Shown one piece after another: positions 61,586 through 64,000 of a DNA stretch of 64,000 bases. The notes below the pieces were generated by a model that was given only the letters and a program-made list of their open reading frames with translations, was not told the origin of the DNA and did not search any database. Each line of letters starts with the position of its first letter. The first letter of the stretch is position 1. Origin of the DNA: JAEZBP01 sp963832725 (GTDB taxonomy: Bacteria > Myxococcota_A > Polyangia > Polyangiales > Sandaracinaceae). The stretch spans positions 124,001 through 188,000 of the forward strand of contig CAWHVG010000001.1 of NCBI GenBank assembly GCA_963832725.1. The letters run 5' to 3'. Position numbers and translations under genes: made by a program.

Positions 61586-63982
61586 TCACGGCGCCGACTC
61601 GACCTCCACCGTGATGGGCGCGCTCGCCCGCTCGCCGACGCGCGCAATCAGGGTGTGTGCGCCGGGCGTGGGCAGCCAACGGCTCCCCTCCACCGGCGCC
61701 CCGTCGAATCTCCCAGTGTGCGTCGGCGACGGTACCTCCCGCTCGGGCCCGGAGCGGGATGGCGGCCGGCCGCCGCGGAATCAATCAAGAGGCGCGCTCC
61801 GTCCTCGGGGTGCTCGATGCGCGGCGTGCCCTCCTGCGCCGGCGCCTCCGCCAACACATAGCCGCTCGGGTGCGCCCGCTCGATCCACGACGCGTACTGC
61901 GCCGAGAGCGCGACGGCGCCGTTTTCCCGGTGGGCGTCGCAGGTGCGGGTCGGCACGGTCCCGTGCAGGAAGCGCTCTTCCAGCGTGTGGGCGCAGCGAG
62001 GCCCGGCGAGAAACCCGGTCGCCGCACAGATGCGCGCTCTCGCCAGAGGAGGTCGCTCGGAGGTCGCGGACCGCACCCCGAGCACTTCGGCTCGCTCTCT
62101 CGCGGCAGCCAGAATCCGCACCGCCGGCCTCGCCGCCCCCTCGAATCCGCTCAATCCGCCCATGCGGTGGCCGGCAGGGTCGCCGAGCCAGACGACGACC
62201 GTGACCGAATCGGTGAAGGCTGCCGTCCACGCATCTCGCCAGCCCGTCGACGTACCCGTCTTCAATCCGAACACACCCGGCCCGAAGAGCGCGCGAAGAT
62301 CGTCTCCGAACGCCTCCCGTCGAGCGCCCGCGTCCTCCAGGATGTCCGCCGTCACCCGCGCCGGGCCCGGTCGCATGACGTCGACGGGCTCGACCGCGGG
62401 GCTCGGCGCGAGCGAGAGCGGGACGCGGGTGCCGCCGCGGGCCAGGGTGACGTACGCGTCGGCGAGCTCGTCGGGACGAACGTCGGCGCCTCCGAGCACG
62501 ATGGCCGCGCCATAGCGCGCGGCGTGGTCCAGCCCACTCAGCCCCAGCGCGTCCAGACGCCGGACCACGCGCTCGGCCCCGACCCGACGAGCGGCGTCGA
62601 GCGCCGCCAGGTTCAGCGACGCGCTCAGAGCGACCCGCGCCCGCACCGGGCCGCGCTCGCGACCGTCGTAGTCGCGGGCCGAGAAGATCTCGCCCGCGTG
62701 ACCCGTCATCGGGGTGGCGAAATCGTCGAGGACCGTCGCCGCCGTACCGCCGCGCTCGAAGAGGAGCTCGTAGACGAAGGGCTTGAGCGTGGACCCCGGC
62801 TGGCGCGGCGCCTGGAGCAGGTCGAGCCAGGCGCCCGGCGCCTCGCCGTGCAACGCCGCGCCGACGTAGGCGAGCAGCTCGCCCGTCTCGTTGGCGACGA
62901 CGATGGCGGCCGCGTTGGTGACGCCGCGCGCCGCGTGGGCGTCGACCGCCGCCCGGAGGATGCGCTCGACCCGATCTTGCAGAGGCAAATCCAGCGACGT
63001 TCGGACCACGCCGTCGTGCCTCTCCAGTCTCCCTCCGTGCAGCACCGAGAGCGCGCGATCGGCGAAGCGCGGCGCTCGCCACGGGCGCGACTGCCGAGGC
63101 CGGACCGTGATCGGCATCGCGCGCGCCGCTCGGAAGGTGGCCTCGTCGATGCGGCCGGTCTCGCGCATACGCAGAAGCACGAAGCGCTGCCGTCTGAGCG
63201 CGGCGCGCAGGTGACGGCGCGGGTCGAGCGCGCTCGGCGCCTGAGGGATCCCGGCCAGGAGCGCGGCCTCGCCGACCGAGAGCGCGGAAGGCGGCTTGCC
63301 GAAGTAGTCCTCGCTCGCGCGCGCCACCCCGACCAGCGGACCGCCGAAGGGCACCCGGTTCAGGTACTGCTCCAGGATCCAGTCCTTGTCCTCGCGCTCC
63401 TCGAGCAGCACCGCGCGGACCATCTCCACCGGCTTGTCCCACAACCCGTGCGGGCGGCCGTAGACGCGCTTGATGAGCTGTTCGGGTGATCGTGGAGGCG
63501 CCGCTCAGCCTCCGGCCCGGCCACCACGAGGTCAGCACCGCCCGCGCGATGGCCCTCGGGTCCACGCCCTCGTGCTCGCGGAAGCGATGATCCTCCACGG
63601 CGATGACCGCGTCGATCAGGTGCGGAGACACGTCCGCGAGCTCCACCCAGCGCCAATCCTGACCTCCCGCGCGCTCGTAGCGGAGCGGCGTGCCGTGGCG
63701 GTCGGTGATCGTCAGGGCGTCGTCGGGTCGCACGAAGCGCGCGAGGTCCAGATCGGTGCTCGCCCACAACGCGGCCAGCACGACCGCGAAGAGCGCCAGC
63801 GCGAGCCCCAGCGCGCGCAGCGCGGCCACCGCCAGCGCACGGAGGCGCCGCCTGAGGGGAGGTCGATGCACCGCACCGAGCCCCGCGGTCGGGTCCTGCG
63901 AGAGCGCGGCGACGAGCGGCGACGACGCGGATGGGCCCGGATCGGCATCGGGGCGACGGGAGTTCTTTCCAACGGCCTTCAC
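61586..63982 (-). CDS. pbpC: Penicillin-binding protein 1C (PbpC), frameshifted; start may lie beyond the window
   Basis: A bifunctional peptidoglycan synthase. After a basic N-terminus and one TM helix (~60-85) comes a GT51 glycosyltransferase domain (Glu-Asp-His-Arg-Phe-Arg-Glu-His-Glu-Gly-Val-Asp), then the transpeptidase with Ser-Thr-Leu-Lys (SxxK), Ser-Leu-Asn (SxN) and Lys-Thr-Gly-Thr-Ser, and a BiPBP_C tail. One extra C near 63487 splits the GT domain (Thr-Ile-Thr-Glu-Gln-Leu restored by its removal); two more shifts near 61785 and 61710 split the C-terminal domain, which otherwise reads through to TGA at 61586. The GTG at 63982 is 18 bases from the window edge, so an upstream start is possible. 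Confidence 0.88.
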
Positions 63983-64000
63983 GCGTCGCCCACCACCCGG

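Overview
The window is very GC-rich and densely coded on both strands. Its gene content points to a myxobacterium-like member of the Myxococcota, probably Polyangiales and close to Sandaracinaceae. The evidence is: many lipoproteins with Asp-Ala-Gly / Asp-Gly-Gly linkers after the lipobox, MopE-type metal-binding repeats, eukaryote-like Ser/Thr kinases with PEGA or C-terminal membrane anchors, TPR proteins, an N-terminally truncated sterol reductase at the left edge, and PHB-mobilising enzymes. This placement is inferred from gene content; no rRNA or tRNA gene was found.

Layout. 0-4 kb: sterol C14-reductase (cut by the window edge), a small RHH-like protein behind a ParA ATPase carrying two N-terminal zinc fingers, and an SDR. 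4-7.4 kb: a ~1,100-residue pseudo-receiver/TM/TPR protein with a paralogue at 54-57 kb. 7.4-14.3 kb: CPBP protease, VWA lipoprotein, nitroreductase, SDR and two secreted proteins, one with MopE repeats plus a C-type lectin domain. 14.4-23 kb: a minus-strand housekeeping block (leuS, a TPR protein, topoisomerase subunits A and B, DUF952). 23-27 kb: a signalling cluster (degenerate GGDEF-like protein, pseudokinase, unknown protein, PEGA-type Ser/Thr kinase). 27-45 kb: thiD, envelope proteins (LTD lipoprotein, putative glycoside hydrolase, LysM-M23 peptidase, TPR lipoprotein), a lipid-kinase-like protein, a dihaem cytochrome/rhodanese, two unknown secreted proteins, a DUF2254-like membrane protein, GNAT, two beta-propeller-like lipoproteins and GreB. 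45-47.5 kb: phaZ-bdhA PHB mobilisation operon. 47.6-54 kb: a large hydrolase lipoprotein, RecQ, dihaem lipoprotein, CbpA/CbpM chaperone pair. 57-60 kb: MATE exporter and two Cys-rich lipoproteins. 60-64 kb: a Ser/Thr kinase and PbpC.

The most notable non-gene signal is a 151-159 bp dispersed repeat with imperfect terminal inverted ends, present three times in the same orientation (34462-34619, 57279-57437, 59117-59267). One copy lies in frame inside a lipid-kinase-like gene. One abuts the start of the MATE gene. One abuts or supplies the start of a lipoprotein gene. Two copies flank the MATE gene.

Data quality: many single-base frameshifts are visible, about eight in the topoisomerase A gene, at least ten in leuS, and one to three each in parE, the lectin lipoprotein, the 23-25 kb kinase, the cytochrome/rhodanese gene, the hydrolase lipoprotein, one Cys-rich lipoprotein, the 60 kb kinase and pbpC. 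Because essential genes are among them, they are read here as draft-assembly indels rather than true pseudogenes. For such genes the coordinates given are those of the reconstructed gene.
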